A DNA stretch of 64,000 nt from Kordia periserrulae (GCF_003054265.1 NZ_QBKT01000004.1:248001-312000), one strand, 5' to 3'. Shown: positions 8,411 through 17,346, numbered from the stretch's first letter. Translations and numbers: made by a program. Notes: generated by a model not told the origin, from the letters alone.

Positions 8411-8665
8411 GATATGAAATTTTTAGATTAAAAACTTAATATATAAAAACTGATTCTGAAGTATTTACGGGAATACCATATATTCAATCGGAATTGGACT
8501 TCAAGTTTAAATGCTTTTGATTTTTAAGATGATTCTATAATTATTTCTCATTCAGAAGAAAATGATGCTTATAAAATAATTTTCTTACATATTTATAATA
8601 TTTTACTTATATTTAATGCTGATTAAATATATTAATATGTATTAAACATATAAGTGCGTTAGTAA

Positions 8666-9001
8666 ATGATAAGCATAGTAACATTTCAAAAATTAGTTTC
8701 TTTTACTGCCATTGCTGTGTTCTTTTTGATCACTATTGTTTTCTACACTTCGTACACTTCTATGAAAATAAATCGTGCTACAACTAACAGATTGCATTGG
8801 ATTTCAAAGTTTTTAGAGCTTGAAAAAGCTGCTACAAATGAATATCCATATAATTTGGATTGTTATGAATATAGAACTATGGATGGTTGGAAAAACCCAC
8901 TGATTTACGAGCGTATTAATGATGGAAAAGATTATGTCCTATTTTCTGTTGGTAAAGATCAAATTCCGTACACAGACGATGATGTACATACTAAAAACTA
9001 A
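8666..9001 (+). CDS. Pseudopilin-like protein (GspG C-terminal type)
   Basis: The 111-residue protein has one N-terminal hydrophobic helix (about 8-28) and a short soluble domain ending in DGWKNPLIYE, then YVLFSVGKDQIPYTDDDV. This matches the calcium-binding C-terminal part of type II secretion major pseudopilins of the GspG type (D-x-W-x-N-P-x-x-Y ... S-x-G-x-D ... D-D-(I/V)). The classical prepilin peptidase site (Gly-Phe-Thr-Leu-Ile-Glu) is not evident. It is an isolated gene, and no secretion system genes are nearby. The 255 bp upstream are AT-rich, with no other feature seen. Confidence 0.6.
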   Translation: MISIVTFQKLVSFTAIAVFFLITIVFYTSYTSMKINRATTNRLHWISKFLELEKAATNEYPYNLDCYEYRTMDGWKNPLIYERINDGKDYVLFSVGKDQIPYTDDDVHTKN

Positions 9002-9028
9002 ATCTAAACAATTAATATAACACTAGAC

Positions 9029-9697
9029 TTAGGTTTTTCGACGAAAAACCTTTTGAATTTTATCGTGTTGAATTTCTTTAAAATCTGAAATGACCATATT
9101 GGCAATACTATAATCCTGATTTTTGGAATGCTTACTGTCATACCCTACACAAAAAATTCCCGCTGCATTTGCCGCTTTGATTCCGTTGGTAGAATCTTCT
9201 ATCACCATACAATTTTCACGCTTGTAACCTGTTGCAAACGCTGCTTTTTCAAAGATTTCAGGATGCGGTTTGGATTGTTTCAAATCAGCACCACTAAATT
9301 TGGCAATAAAGTATTGATTCAAATTAAAACGCTCAAACACATTGTCAATCGTCATCATAGAAGCGGAAGAAGCCAATACCAATTTTAGCTCATTTTCATG
9401 ATATTCTTTAATAATATCCAACACGCCGTCAATGAGTTGCAAGCTAGAATCGTTTGCGAACAACTGTTTAAAGTTGTTGCGTTTTGTGTACATTAAACTT
9501 TCAGGAGTTTGTTTTAAATCAAAAAGGTCACACAAACGCTTGCAAATATTGATGGTCGATTGTCCTGTAAACGATTGATATAATTCAGGAGACACCTCAA
9601 TACCTACTTCATCAAACATTTGGTGATATGCTTTGTGATGCAGTGGTTCTGTATCCACAATAACGCCGTCCATATCAAATAAAACTCCTTGTAACAT
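9029..9697 (-). CDS. HAD-superfamily phosphatase, beta-phosphoglucomutase-like subfamily
   Basis: The 222-residue protein carries HAD motif I FDMDGVIVDTEP (nucleophile Asp and acid/base Asp near residues 8-10), a helical cap (about 18-85), motif II LVLASSAS, the motif III Lys around KPHPEIF, and motif IV VIEDSTNGIKAA. The size and the DxDGVIxDTE signature place it with the beta-phosphoglucomutase-like / DUF4743-free sugar-phosphate phosphatases. A true beta-phosphoglucomutase function is not shown, and a link to glucan phosphorolysis elsewhere in the window would be speculation. The last codons overlap a hairpin shared with the convergent gene. Confidence 0.85.
   Translation of the reverse strand: MLQGVLFDMDGVIVDTEPLHHKAYHQMFDEVGIEVSPELYQSFTGQSTINICKRLCDLFDLKQTPESLMYTKRNNFKQLFANDSSLQLIDGVLDIIKEYHENELKLVLASSASMMTIDNVFERFNLNQYFIAKFSGADLKQSKPHPEIFEKAAFATGYKRENCMVIEDSTNGIKAANAAGIFCVGYDSKHSKNQDYSIANMVISDFKEIQHDKIQKVFRRKT
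9031..9051 (+). terminator. Hairpin at the convergent gene ends
   Basis: AGGTTTTTCG and CGAAAAACCT form 10-bp arms around one base, followed by TTTT on the plus strand. It lies 30 bases after the stop of the pseudopilin-like gene and inside the last codons of the opposite gene. It is a plausible terminator for the plus-strand transcript. Confidence 0.45.
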
Positions 9698-9765
9698 GTT
9701 TTTTATTTTGAGCGAATATACTAAAAAGTACCTGATTCTAACGTGACATTAATTTAAGAAAATAC

Positions 9766-9773
9766 TATCTTTA
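9766..9773 (+). promoter_or_regulatory. Putative Bacteroidota -7 promoter element of upp
   Basis: TATCTTTA, close to the TAnnTTTG consensus, lies 20 bases before the upp start codon. No clear TTG -33 element is seen at the expected distance. Confidence 0.4.
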
Positions 9774-9793
9774 TCGCATTAAATAACTGTAGT

Positions 9794-10444
9794 ATGACCA
9801 TTCACGATTTTACTTCTCAATCATCTTTACTCAATCAATTTATCAGTGAACTGCGCGATGTTACCATTCAGAAAGATTCGATGCGCTTCCGCAGAAATAT
9901 TGAGCGTATTGGTGAAATTTTAAGTTATGAATGCAGCAAAACGCTTGAAAATACTACCGAAACTGTAACGACTCCTCTAGGAAGCAAGGAAATCATAACG
10001 CCGAAAAAAGACGTCGTTATTTGCTCCATTCTCCGAGCAGGTTTGCCTTTGCATCAAGGAATTTTAAATTATTTTGACCATGCTGAAAATGCCTTTGTTT
10101 CAGCCTATCGCGACCATATTGACGACGGCGATGATTTTGAAATTGTGGTGAATTATATGGCATCACCTTCTCTTGAAGGAAAAACCTTGTTGCTCGTGGA
10201 TCCAATGTTAGCCACAGGAAGAACCATGAAAAGTGTATATGATATGTTGTTGGAAAAAGGTACGCCAAAACAGCTCCATATCATTTCCGTTTTGGGTGCT
10301 GCTGAAGGTGTAGCTTATGTCAAAAATAACTTTCCATCACACACACATTTATGGATTGCCGCCGTAGATGACCAACTGAACGCTCGCGGATATATAGTAC
10401 CTGGATTGGGTGACGCAGGCGATTTAGCCTATGGAACGAAGTGA
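9794..10444 (+). CDS. upp: Uracil phosphoribosyltransferase
   Basis: This cytosolic enzyme converts uracil and PRPP to UMP in pyrimidine salvage. The 216-residue protein contains the PRPP-binding loop VDPMLATGRTM (about residues 135-145) and, near the N-terminus, the conserved SMRFRRNIERIGEIL segment. The uracil-binding C-terminal part includes GYIVPGLGDAGDLAYGTK, matching the GxGDxGDRxFGT family signature with small changes. Length is typical of the family (about 208-220). It is a single gene, with converging repeats and a weak hairpin downstream. Confidence 0.95.
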   Translation: MTIHDFTSQSSLLNQFISELRDVTIQKDSMRFRRNIERIGEILSYECSKTLENTTETVTTPLGSKEIITPKKDVVICSILRAGLPLHQGILNYFDHAENAFVSAYRDHIDDGDDFEIVVNYMASPSLEGKTLLLVDPMLATGRTMKSVYDMLLEKGTPKQLHIISVLGAAEGVAYVKNNFPSHTHLWIAAVDDQLNARGYIVPGLGDAGDLAYGTK

Positions 10445-10469
10445 TTTTTTAGACTTGTTCTTTAGACGC

Positions 10470-10497
10470 TTAGATTTTTAGATTGTTAGATTTTTTA
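10470..10497. repeat. Short AT-rich intergenic repeat, copy 1
   Basis: The spacer contains TTAGATTTTTAGATT followed by GTTAGATTTTTTA. An almost identical stretch with one extra T occurs at 58981-59009, also just after a stop codon. This is a dispersed low-complexity element of unknown role. Confidence 0.6.
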
Positions 10498-10511
10498 GAA
10501 ATCTTGGCTAA

Positions 10512-10530
10512 TCTGAGTTTGCAACTCAGA
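10512..10530. terminator. Weak hairpin between convergent genes
   Basis: TCTGAGTT and AACTCAGA form an 8-bp stem with a 3-base loop, 9 bases beyond the stop of the minus-strand endonuclease gene. A terminator role for either gene is possible but no clear T tract follows. Confidence 0.35.
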
Positions 10531-10539
10531 CTATAAAAA

Positions 10540-12492
10540 TTACTGAATAATAATCTTTTTTGTCACAGTTTTCTCATCGACAGTAATTTTCGCTACATAC
10601 ATACCACTTTGTAGCTGTAACGGTATTTGTGTCGTTCCCGAGAATTGACTTGTTTGCAGTTTTCGTCCATCAACCGAAAAGATTTCGATAGATGCTTCTT
10701 GTTGAATTCCTGCGATTGTAATGTGATTTTTTGCTGGATTCGGATAGAGTTTGATAGTTTCTGCCGTAAATTCTTCCGTAGATAACGGTTGTTGCCACGC
10801 CACGCCTATTTGATTTCCCCAAAGATGCTCTACCAATTCAGGATGATCGATAAACGGATTTCTATTGAATTGCCACGTATACACGACATTGTTACGATTC
10901 ATTTCAAAATCATCTGGCGGATCGTTTCGGTGCCAGTCTAACAAGGTTGCCAAATCCCCAATTTGTCCTGTAGTAGCAGGAAAGCCATTTTCCACAGACA
11001 ATCCGTTGTAACGAACCGCTAAGAAAAAAACACTTCGTGCTACATCGCCTCGAAAGCTTCCCGCAGTTCCTGTAGGTCCTGTATATTGTCCGTAATGTTG
11101 ATTCCCTCTCGAACTGTTTTCAGGTCCGTCTGCAGCACGCAAGGCATGTCCGTCAGAGTTTCCATGTCGCAACGAATCGGCTCTGGTTACCCAAAAAACA
11201 TCTCTTCCATCGGCAACATCATCTGCTTCAATGCTATTATAACCAGCTAATGAACGTGGAAAGGTGTGTTCTCTGTTCCAAGTTCCTGTATTGTTAGAAC
11301 CCGATTGTACATCGAGTTTGGCTCTTCCCTGCTCTGTATATACCAGCCATACTTGATTGCTATTTGCTGGATTTTGATCTGCTTCGCGCAGAATATCATA
11401 TACATCGGCATAAGTTTGCGCTCTTACCACAGCAGGATCGGCAATAATGGCTTGCATAGCGTCTCGTAAATTTGCATCTGCTAAACCATCCATCGTATCG
11501 TAATATCCAGTTGGAGCTGTACTTGTTACTACACCAAACGTAGGATTTAAAGGCGTTCCGAATGGTGCCACCGTAAAGTCATCATCCACCGCACGAATTA
11601 ACACCTCATCATTTAAAATGATGTATTCTACTGAAAAGTTATCTATTAAATCTATAATAAGTTCTTCATCGCCTTCGTCTAGTGTATCATCTACAAGCGT
11701 AATGTTTGTAGTGATGGAACTTTGTCCTGTTGGAATCGTTACTGTGGTTGTTCCTGTATAATCGGCAGCATCAAAGGTACCATTGTCAAGCGTAAACGTA
11801 ATGTCCAAGTTAGACGATACTGGCATTTCTGTAGTAAATTCTATTGTGAACGTTTCGCCTTCTGTATATTGATTATTAGCTACGTTGATGGCAATTCCGT
11901 TAAGAACAATTCCGCTTCCGTCATTCAATTGTCGCGGTGTTGGTGTTGCCGTGTAATACGTTCCGTCTGTTTCGTTGCGCTGAATAGAGTTTGTATTGTT
12001 GTTTCCGCCTTCACTGATTTGTTCTGTCAAACCAAGTAGCGTTAACAATCCGACATCATCCGCTTCTCCTGTGTCATATACAATTGCATCAATAAGATTT
12101 GTAGTTGTAGCTTGTGTTCCTTGCGGGAAATCGAATCCGCTTGCTTGATAAATCGCCACAGCATCCGCTCCATTTTGAATTACATTGGCACCAATGATAA
12201 GCTGCGGTACAGGCGAAACTGTGTTACTTCCAATCAATAATAAACCGTTGACATCTGTGGTTTGTCCATCCAAATCTAACGCAAAATAACTACTGTCGTT
12301 TCCAGAAGTAGAACCATTAAAAAGTACCAATACATAGCCATCAAGTGGAAAGTTGGGCGTATCAGATTTGAGTTCAATAAATTCTCCTGTATCGGTTCCT
12401 GGCGTATCACAGTCAATTTCGTTAATAACAACTTGACTTATAGCAAGTTGAGAAACCAATAACAATACGAATAAGGGAAATAGTTTTTTCAT
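10540..12492 (-). CDS. T9SS-exported endonuclease I family nuclease with lamin-tail and Calx-beta domains
   Basis: A signal peptide (to about residue 19, AIS) is followed by a lamin-tail-like domain starting VVINEIDCDTPGTDTGEFIE (about 20-190). A Calx-beta-like domain follows (about 200-300, YTEGETFTIEF ... DDTLDEGDEELIIDLID). The endonuclease I domain (about 320-560) shows TWNREHTFPRSL, the active-site His/Arg segment, and the downstream DGHALRAADGPENSSRGN metal-site region. The C-terminal 80 residues are a type A T9SS sorting domain (IKLYPNPAKNHITI ... GMYVAKITVDEKTVTKKIIIQ). The product is predicted to be secreted or attached at the cell surface and to degrade extracellular DNA or RNA for nutrients. 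It is monocistronic as far as visible. Confidence 0.88.
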   Translation of the reverse strand: MKKLFPLFVLLLVSQLAISQVVINEIDCDTPGTDTGEFIELKSDTPNFPLDGYVLVLFNGSTSGNDSSYFALDLDGQTTDVNGLLLIGSNTVSPVPQLIIGANVIQNGADAVAIYQASGFDFPQGTQATTTNLIDAIVYDTGEADDVGLLTLLGLTEQISEGGNNNTNSIQRNETDGTYYTATPTPRQLNDGSGIVLNGIAINVANNQYTEGETFTIEFTTEMPVSSNLDITFTLDNGTFDAADYTGTTTVTIPTGQSSITTNITLVDDTLDEGDEELIIDLIDNFSVEYIILNDEVLIRAVDDDFTVAPFGTPLNPTFGVVTSTAPTGYYDTMDGLADANLRDAMQAIIADPAVVRAQTYADVYDILREADQNPANSNQVWLVYTEQGRAKLDVQSGSNNTGTWNREHTFPRSLAGYNSIEADDVADGRDVFWVTRADSLRHGNSDGHALRAADGPENSSRGNQHYGQYTGPTGTAGSFRGDVARSVFFLAVRYNGLSVENGFPATTGQIGDLATLLDWHRNDPPDDFEMNRNNVVYTWQFNRNPFIDHPELVEHLWGNQIGVAWQQPLSTEEFTAETIKLYPNPAKNHITIAGIQQEASIEIFSVDGRKLQTSQFSGTTQIPLQLQSGMYVAKITVDEKTVTKKIIIQ

Positions 12493-12648
12493 TATTCTAC
12501 ATGATGTTTTGGCAAAAGTACAATAATCGCTGTATAAAATGTTATTTGTCAGCAGATTTCATCATAAATTAACCCAACCATCATTCGATGATCAAGATTT
12601 TATAGGATTGTCTAAAAACAGTAGACTACAAAATGTTCTTTTTCAATG

Positions 12649-13647
12649 TTAACGACTGGTATCACCAATGGTAATGGTGGTATTGAGCACGATATCGCTC
12701 ACAGGAATGTCTTCTAATTTTGATTCGAGTCGGAGCAATAATATTTTCGCCGTTTGCTTGCCAATTTCTTGCGGATGTTGGTCTATGTACGATATTTTTG
12801 GGTAGCTTAAATCGTTTTGAACGGCATTTACATAGCCAATTAACGAAACTTCTTTCCCCGGCGTAAATCCTTGTTTTTGAAGTACTGCATTGCATAACAA
12901 GGTTGCATTGATATCTGCGGCGATAAAGCCATCAATTTCACCTTGTTTGATTGTGTTCTCTAAGGTGATTTTTAATTCTTCCAAATCTTCAAACGCAATC
13001 ACTGTTGGATTGTTAGTTTGCGATAAATAGCCTTCTTCTCTTGACCTACCTACAATAAGAGTTGGAATGGACGATACAAAAGCAATGTTTTGACACTTAT
13101 TGCTTTCTAAGTATTTGTAAGCACTGACAATACTTTCGTAGTCGTTTACCTGTACTGCATCAAATCCGAGTGGTTGCATTGGAATACGATCGAATAATGC
13201 GAGCGGAATTCCTTTTTGCTTGATGTCTATAATATGGTCAAATGTTTTCTTTTTGTTGGTTTCTTCTGCGATACAGATGAGAATTCCGTCTACATTTCCT
13301 TTGGAGAAAAAGTCCAAACATTCTTTTTCTTTTTCCAGACTTTCATTGCTAAAAAACGTAATGATATTGTATTTGGACGAACTTACCAATTCGTCAATTC
13401 CTTTTAATACAGAAGCAAAGAAAGGATTTTCAATATTTGGCAGAATGACTCCTATTTGCATGGTTTTTTGCTTTTGCAAACGCACCGCAATAGGATTTGG
13501 AGAATACCCTCGAAGTTTGGCAAGATTTTTTACACGCTCTTTCGTTTGTTCGCTGATTTCCTCACTATCATTTAACGATTTTGACACCGTAGAAACTGAG
13601 ATATTTAATTCTTTTGCTAGTGATTTTAAAGAAACTACGTTTTTCAT
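12649..13647 (-). CDS. LacI-family transcriptional regulator
   Basis: The N-terminal helix-turn-helix (residues 4-50, SLKSLAKELNISVSTVSKSL, then LRGYSPNPIAVRLQK hinge region) is followed by a periplasmic-binding-protein-like effector domain (about 60-332, starting IGVILPNIENPFFASVLKGI). The 332-residue length is normal. It lies immediately downstream of the glucan utilization genes on the same strand, separated from them by a terminator, so it has its own transcript. It most likely senses a glucan oligosaccharide or phosphorylated sugar and represses some of the intracellular genes, but no operator is evident to me. The effector is not predictable from sequence. Confidence 0.9.
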   Translation of the reverse strand: MKNVVSLKSLAKELNISVSTVSKSLNDSEEISEQTKERVKNLAKLRGYSPNPIAVRLQKQKTMQIGVILPNIENPFFASVLKGIDELVSSSKYNIITFFSNESLEKEKECLDFFSKGNVDGILICIAEETNKKKTFDHIIDIKQKGIPLALFDRIPMQPLGFDAVQVNDYESIVSAYKYLESNKCQNIAFVSSIPTLIVGRSREEGYLSQTNNPTVIAFEDLEELKITLENTIKQGEIDGFIAADINATLLCNAVLQKQGFTPGKEVSLIGYVNAVQNDLSYPKISYIDQHPQEIGKQTAKILLLRLESKLEDIPVSDIVLNTTITIGDTSR

Positions 13648-13705
13648 AGGTTGTTTGTTATTTGATTCGAACTGTGTTACAATCTTGCAACTTCAATAAG
13701 TTAAA

Positions 13706-13737
13706 AAAAGTGTGTCTATTTTCATAAACACACTTTT
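13706..13737 (-). terminator. Rho-independent terminator after the T9SS two-repeat protein gene
   Basis: ACACACTTTT / AAAAGTGTGT form a 10-bp stem with a 12-base loop. On the minus strand the stem is followed by a run of T. It separates the end of the PUL from the LacI regulator gene. Confidence 0.8.
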
Positions 13738-13751
13738 ATAGTTTTGTACAA

Positions 13752-14711
13752 TTAGTTTTTTACTAATTTGACACTACTTGCGCCGTTATCAGTACTAATT
13801 TTTGCAAAGTAAATTCCGTTTTGCAATCCTGTGCCATCAATAGAAGTTTGTGATGTTTTTGGAGAAGAGGTTAAAACTTGTCTTCCCGAAATATCAAACA
13901 CTTCTATGGTATTGATAATTACATTGTCTGTGACAATATTCCACGAATTGTTTGTTGGATTTGGATAGGTTTTGAACGAAGCTGGCGTAAATTCTTCCGT
14001 GCTTAACGTACTTCCTTCCGTTGACCAAACATAGTTTCTAGACTGTTGTCCCGTAACGTTGATGTATCGGTTTGTGAATCCGCCGTTGGTTACCGTTCCT
14101 GCGTCTCCATCTACAAAATTCTCTTGGTCGGTCCAGTTATCTACTTGAAACTTAAATTCTGTATATGCTTCTGGAAGAGGAAGTGTTACAGACCACATTC
14201 CGCCGCCCATATCTGTCATAGGATTGGATAATCCGTCCCAACCGTTGAATTGTCCACTGATATATACTGTAGTAAACGAACCGCCGTATCCACTCATATC
14301 TACATTGAATGTAGTATCGTGTGGTCCTGGATTTCCATCATCATAACACACGCTGAATGTTGGTGTATCTAATGTCATGGCTCCGTTTACTTCTACAATT
14401 CTGTTTACGAATCCGCCATCAGTTACTGTACAAGCATCGCCTGCAGTAAAATTTTCTTGGTCTGTCCAGTTATCAATTGTAAACTTGTATTGGTATTCGC
14501 CAGCAGCAAGATTAATAGTCGTAGACCATATTCCGCCGCCCATATCCGTCATAGGATTGGAATCTCCACTCCAACCATTCAATTCTCCACTTACATATAC
14601 CGTGGTGAATGAACCTCCATAGCTACTCATGTCAACACTAAAGGTAACATCATTTTGTGCTACACTTGCGTAACTAATTAATACTGCAATAAAAAAGTAA
14701 AGTTTCTTCAT
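13752..14711 (-). CDS. T9SS-exported protein with two tandem glycan-binding-like repeats
   Basis: A signal peptide (about 1-18, SVA) precedes two near-identical repeats (residues ~20-115 and ~130-225). Each starts TFSVDMSSYGGSFTTVYVSG or close, and carries a LNGWSG/FNGWDG motif, then NPMTDMGGG-(I/M)-W and KF-x-(I/V)-DNWTDQENF. The pattern of Val/Trp/Tyr strands with an NGW loop resembles E-set / starch-binding-like beta-sandwich modules, but substrate is unknown. The C-terminus is a T9SS sorting domain (FKTYPNPTNNSWNIVTDN ... GIYFAKISTDNGASSVKLVKN) nearly the same as that of the next gene upstream. It has its own promoter-like element and terminators on both sides, so it may be regulated apart from operon B. 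Confidence 0.8.
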   Translation of the reverse strand: MKKLYFFIAVLISYASVAQNDVTFSVDMSSYGGSFTTVYVSGELNGWSGDSNPMTDMGGGIWSTTINLAAGEYQYKFTIDNWTDQENFTAGDACTVTDGGFVNRIVEVNGAMTLDTPTFSVCYDDGNPGPHDTTFNVDMSGYGGSFTTVYISGQFNGWDGLSNPMTDMGGGMWSVTLPLPEAYTEFKFQVDNWTDQENFVDGDAGTVTNGGFTNRYINVTGQQSRNYVWSTEGSTLSTEEFTPASFKTYPNPTNNSWNIVTDNVIINTIEVFDISGRQVLTSSPKTSQTSIDGTGLQNGIYFAKISTDNGASSVKLVKN

Positions 14712-14750
14712 ACTTTATAGGGTTTTAAGTTTAAAGATTAATTATAGTAT

Positions 14751-14758
14751 CAAATATA
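14751..14758 (-). promoter_or_regulatory. Putative -7 promoter element of the two-repeat T9SS protein gene
   Basis: On the minus strand TATATTTG fits TAnnTTTG exactly and lies 40 bases before the start codon. It follows directly after the operon B terminator. No clear -33 TTG was found. Confidence 0.4.
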
Positions 14759-14777
14759 TTACTTTATTTTTTATATA

Positions 14778-14809
14778 AAAGTGAGTTTGCTTTACAACAA
14801 ACTCACTTT
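14778..14809 (-). terminator. Rho-independent terminator at the end of glucan operon B
   Basis: CAAACTCACTTT and AAAGTGAGTTTG form a perfect 12-bp stem with an 8-base loop, 24 bases past the stop codon. An AT-rich tract with T runs follows on the minus strand. This marks the probable 3' end of the operon that starts at 32.4 kb. Confidence 0.8.
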
Positions 14810-14832
14810 GGTTTACTTAAAAGAAATATGAT

Positions 14833-16437
14833 TTAGTTTTTAACTAGTTTCACACTACTTGTTCCTTTATCAGTACTAATGCTGGCAAAATAGATTCCTC
14901 CTTGTAGAGATGTTCCATCAATGGTAGCACGTGTCGCTTTTGGCTCCATTGTCAGTACTTGTCTTCCAGAAATGTCATATACTGCAATGGTATTGATTAC
15001 GGTATCGTCAGTTACCACATTCCATGCATCATTTGTTGGGTTTGGATAGGTTTTGAATGAAGACGTATTAAATTCTTCCGTACTCAATACCGTGTTTTTG
15101 TGAAGGTAAATATTATCATACCAAACATTTGTCAAATTAGCTGTTGTAATTCCTATTTGAGCAATGTCACTTCTTGTAAGACTACCTGCTACCACACCTC
15201 CTAAAGAAGTGATATCAATATCAACGGAAACCCAAGTTCCTGCAACTATCGCTGGTGTTGTTCCTGTATTAATATTTACTTCAAGTGCAGAAGCTTCTCC
15301 TCCGCCGCCAGCAAAATCAACTAATTTTACATTAAATACATCTCCTGTTAAATCCACATCATCTGTGTAGAAATCAAAGTGTATATATGTAAAGTCTGTT
15401 AAGTTTTGTCGGTTTGTAGAAAAATCAATTCCTTGACAAGGAATACCTGAATTCTTTTTGAATGTATTATTACCACCTATTTGTACTTCAGTAATTGCTG
15501 CTCCACACCAACCTGCATCATACGTATTTACAGTTATATTAGGATATGCATCACTATAGATAGAAACGACATCTGCTGCTGGTCTGTTTGGTGGTTGTGG
15601 TGCTCCTGTTGCTGGACCACTAATTTCAAAAGATACTGTATATGTTTCCATTACCATACCATTTTGAGAAGTTACTACAACTGTTGCATCTCCAGGTACT
15701 GCTGGTGCTTGTGTAATGTTTGTAGTAGCCGCAGGATCTGTAGTTGTAACACTTGTAATTTGAGGTGGCATTGTAGTGCCTGGCGCTAGTCCAACTGTGT
15801 AATTGAAAACTCCTGAACCAAATCCTGATATTGTTGATCCGTCTATTTGCAAGTCGCTCAATGTAGCATCAGAGCCAGGTGCCGTTGGGTTTTTCCAAAA
15901 GTATACATTATCTAAGTAAATGTCTACTGGCACCGTACTTCCTGGTCCATTAGCTGCAAATTTCATTTGAAAAACACTATCCCATGTCATTCCTGTAAAA
16001 GCAGATTTTGGAATATCAACGCTTGTCCATGTACCAGAGGTATAAGCGATAGAAACTAACGTTTCTCCTACACCAGAGCCATTGTTAATTGGACTCACTT
16101 GGATGTCTGTAGCTCCTGGACTTGCAGATGTCCAAATGTCAATGTGTAAAAACTCCATTTGTGAAGCATCCGTAGTTGTTACTTCTGTACCTTGGTAATT
16201 AAAGTTAGGGTACGCTAATAAAAACTGTCCTGTTCCTGGGTCATAGTTAGGGTTTACTTGCATGTGACCCGATTGTCCCCAGTTAGGGTCATAGTTTGTT
16301 GCGATATTCGTGTAGGTATCACCATACACAGAAATCACATCCACAGCAGCATTTGTTGGTGCTGCAGGATTTGTTGTTGGTTGTGCAAATGCTAGTGAGG
16401 TCATCAATAACAAGCACAAAAATGTAATTTTCTTCAT
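14833..16437 (-). CDS. T9SS-exported protein with two predicted glucan-binding modules
   Basis: A signal peptide (to about residue 18, AFA) is followed by two copies of a module that starts with a D-V-(I/V)-S-(I/V)-Y-(G/S)-D-x-Y motif (residues ~33 and ~290). Each ends with a strand such as VDIYLDNVYFWK or VWYDNIYLHK. Between them lies a short Ig-like linker domain with sulfur-free beta strands. The same module occurs once in the lipoproteins at 27750-29210 and 34685-36784. It probably folds as a jelly-roll carbohydrate-binding module, judged by the alternating strands and the final FIDNIYFY-type strand. The T9SS C-terminal domain is YPNPTNDAWNVVTDD ... GIYFASISTDKGTSSVKLVKN. It is the last gene of operon B, 15 bases after the GH17 gene. 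No catalytic motif seen. Confidence 0.8.
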   Translation of the reverse strand: MKKITFLCLLLMTSLAFAQPTTNPAAPTNAAVDVISVYGDTYTNIATNYDPNWGQSGHMQVNPNYDPGTGQFLLAYPNFNYQGTEVTTTDASQMEFLHIDIWTSASPGATDIQVSPINNGSGVGETLVSIAYTSGTWTSVDIPKSAFTGMTWDSVFQMKFAANGPGSTVPVDIYLDNVYFWKNPTAPGSDATLSDLQIDGSTISGFGSGVFNYTVGLAPGTTMPPQITSVTTTDPAATTNITQAPAVPGDATVVVTSQNGMVMETYTVSFEISGPATGAPQPPNRPAADVVSIYSDAYPNITVNTYDAGWCGAAITEVQIGGNNTFKKNSGIPCQGIDFSTNRQNLTDFTYIHFDFYTDDVDLTGDVFNVKLVDFAGGGGEASALEVNINTGTTPAIVAGTWVSVDIDITSLGGVVAGSLTRSDIAQIGITTANLTNVWYDNIYLHKNTVLSTEEFNTSSFKTYPNPTNDAWNVVTDDTVINTIAVYDISGRQVLTMEPKATRATIDGTSLQGGIYFASISTDKGTSSVKLVKN

Positions 16438-16452
16438 AATATACTAGTTTGT

Positions 16453-17337
16453 TTAAAATTTTAATTGTTCATGTTTGTCCCAAAGTCCCCAATACGCGCC
16501 AACGTCGCCTTCACTTCCGACTTTCCACGATTCGTCAAAAGAGGAAAAATAAAAGATTTCGATGCCTTCTTCTTGGGCCCATCTTTGAGTGTTTATAAAA
16601 TATTTAATTGCATTTGTATTAGACGGATACGCGCCTTCCAGACTCGTTCCGTTGTTTGGCCATCCTGTTTCTGTAATAATGACCTTCTTCCCGTTTGCTG
16701 CACGCAATGCTCTGTTATACATATCTTTTACGTACAACAACGAATAATCTTGATCGCAACCTTCCCAAAACGGATAACAATTGGCTAGGATAACATCACA
16801 GGCTTCCGTTATTTCCGGGCGTTCTATGAATTCATAATACGCATCTACATAACCTACGGGAATTCCGTTGAGTTCTTTTTTTGTGTCGTAAATGAATTGT
16901 AATAATTCTTCTTCTGTTAAATCACCACGATACATGACTTCATTTCCAACGCCCGCAATGTCTACACAGCCTTTTTTTGCAAGATTGATTAACCCTTCAA
17001 TTTCAGCTTCGTTTATTTCAGGATTGTCTCCCAACCAAGCACCCACAAGCGTTTTCATCCCCATTTCTTTTGCGATTTCAGGAATTAATTCATTGCCTTC
17101 CGTGCAAGAAAATGAACGCACCCAATTGGTATACGGTTTGATGATTTCCAAACGGCGTCTTACTTGTTGTTCCGATAATGTATCTCCTGGCTCTTGCCCT
17201 TCTACATAAGGACTAAAACACATACCATGCATCCCTGCTTGGAGTGTTTTGCGCCATAGCACTTTTAGCTCTTCGTAGGAATGTCCTTCGAATTCTAAAG
17301 CTGCTAGTGAAAAGAATTTTTCTTTACGTAGAGACAT
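16453..17337 (-). CDS. Cytosolic GH17-type beta-1,3-glucan hydrolase/transferase, copy 2
   Basis: The 294-residue TIM-barrel protein has no signal peptide or lipobox, so it is predicted to be cytosolic. GH17/clan GH-A signatures are visible: the acid/base Glu133 in IAGVGNEVMYRG and the nucleophile Glu223 in VIITETGWPNNG. An aromatic cluster around FYFSSFDESWK also fits this family. It is about 60 percent identical by eye to the next upstream gene (17347-18258) and lies 9 bases from it, so this is a tandem duplication. It probably acts on imported beta-1,3-gluco-oligosaccharides. Neighbours are an MFS transporter and a phosphorylase. Transglycosylase activity cannot be excluded. Confidence 0.87.
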   Translation of the reverse strand: MSLRKEKFFSLAALEFEGHSYEELKVLWRKTLQAGMHGMCFSPYVEGQEPGDTLSEQQVRRRLEIIKPYTNWVRSFSCTEGNELIPEIAKEMGMKTLVGAWLGDNPEINEAEIEGLINLAKKGCVDIAGVGNEVMYRGDLTEEELLQFIYDTKKELNGIPVGYVDAYYEFIERPEITEACDVILANCYPFWEGCDQDYSLLYVKDMYNRALRAANGKKVIITETGWPNNGTSLEGAYPSNTNAIKYFINTQRWAQEEGIEIFYFSSFDESWKVGSEGDVGAYWGLWDKHEQLKF

Positions 17338-17346
17338 TGTTTTTAT

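Noticed and set aside
9029-9697. Assigning the HAD phosphatase as beta-phosphoglucomutase for the glucan locus
   Set aside because: The phosphorylase is expected to release alpha-glucose-1-phosphate, and the gene is not in the locus; only the subfamily can be supported.
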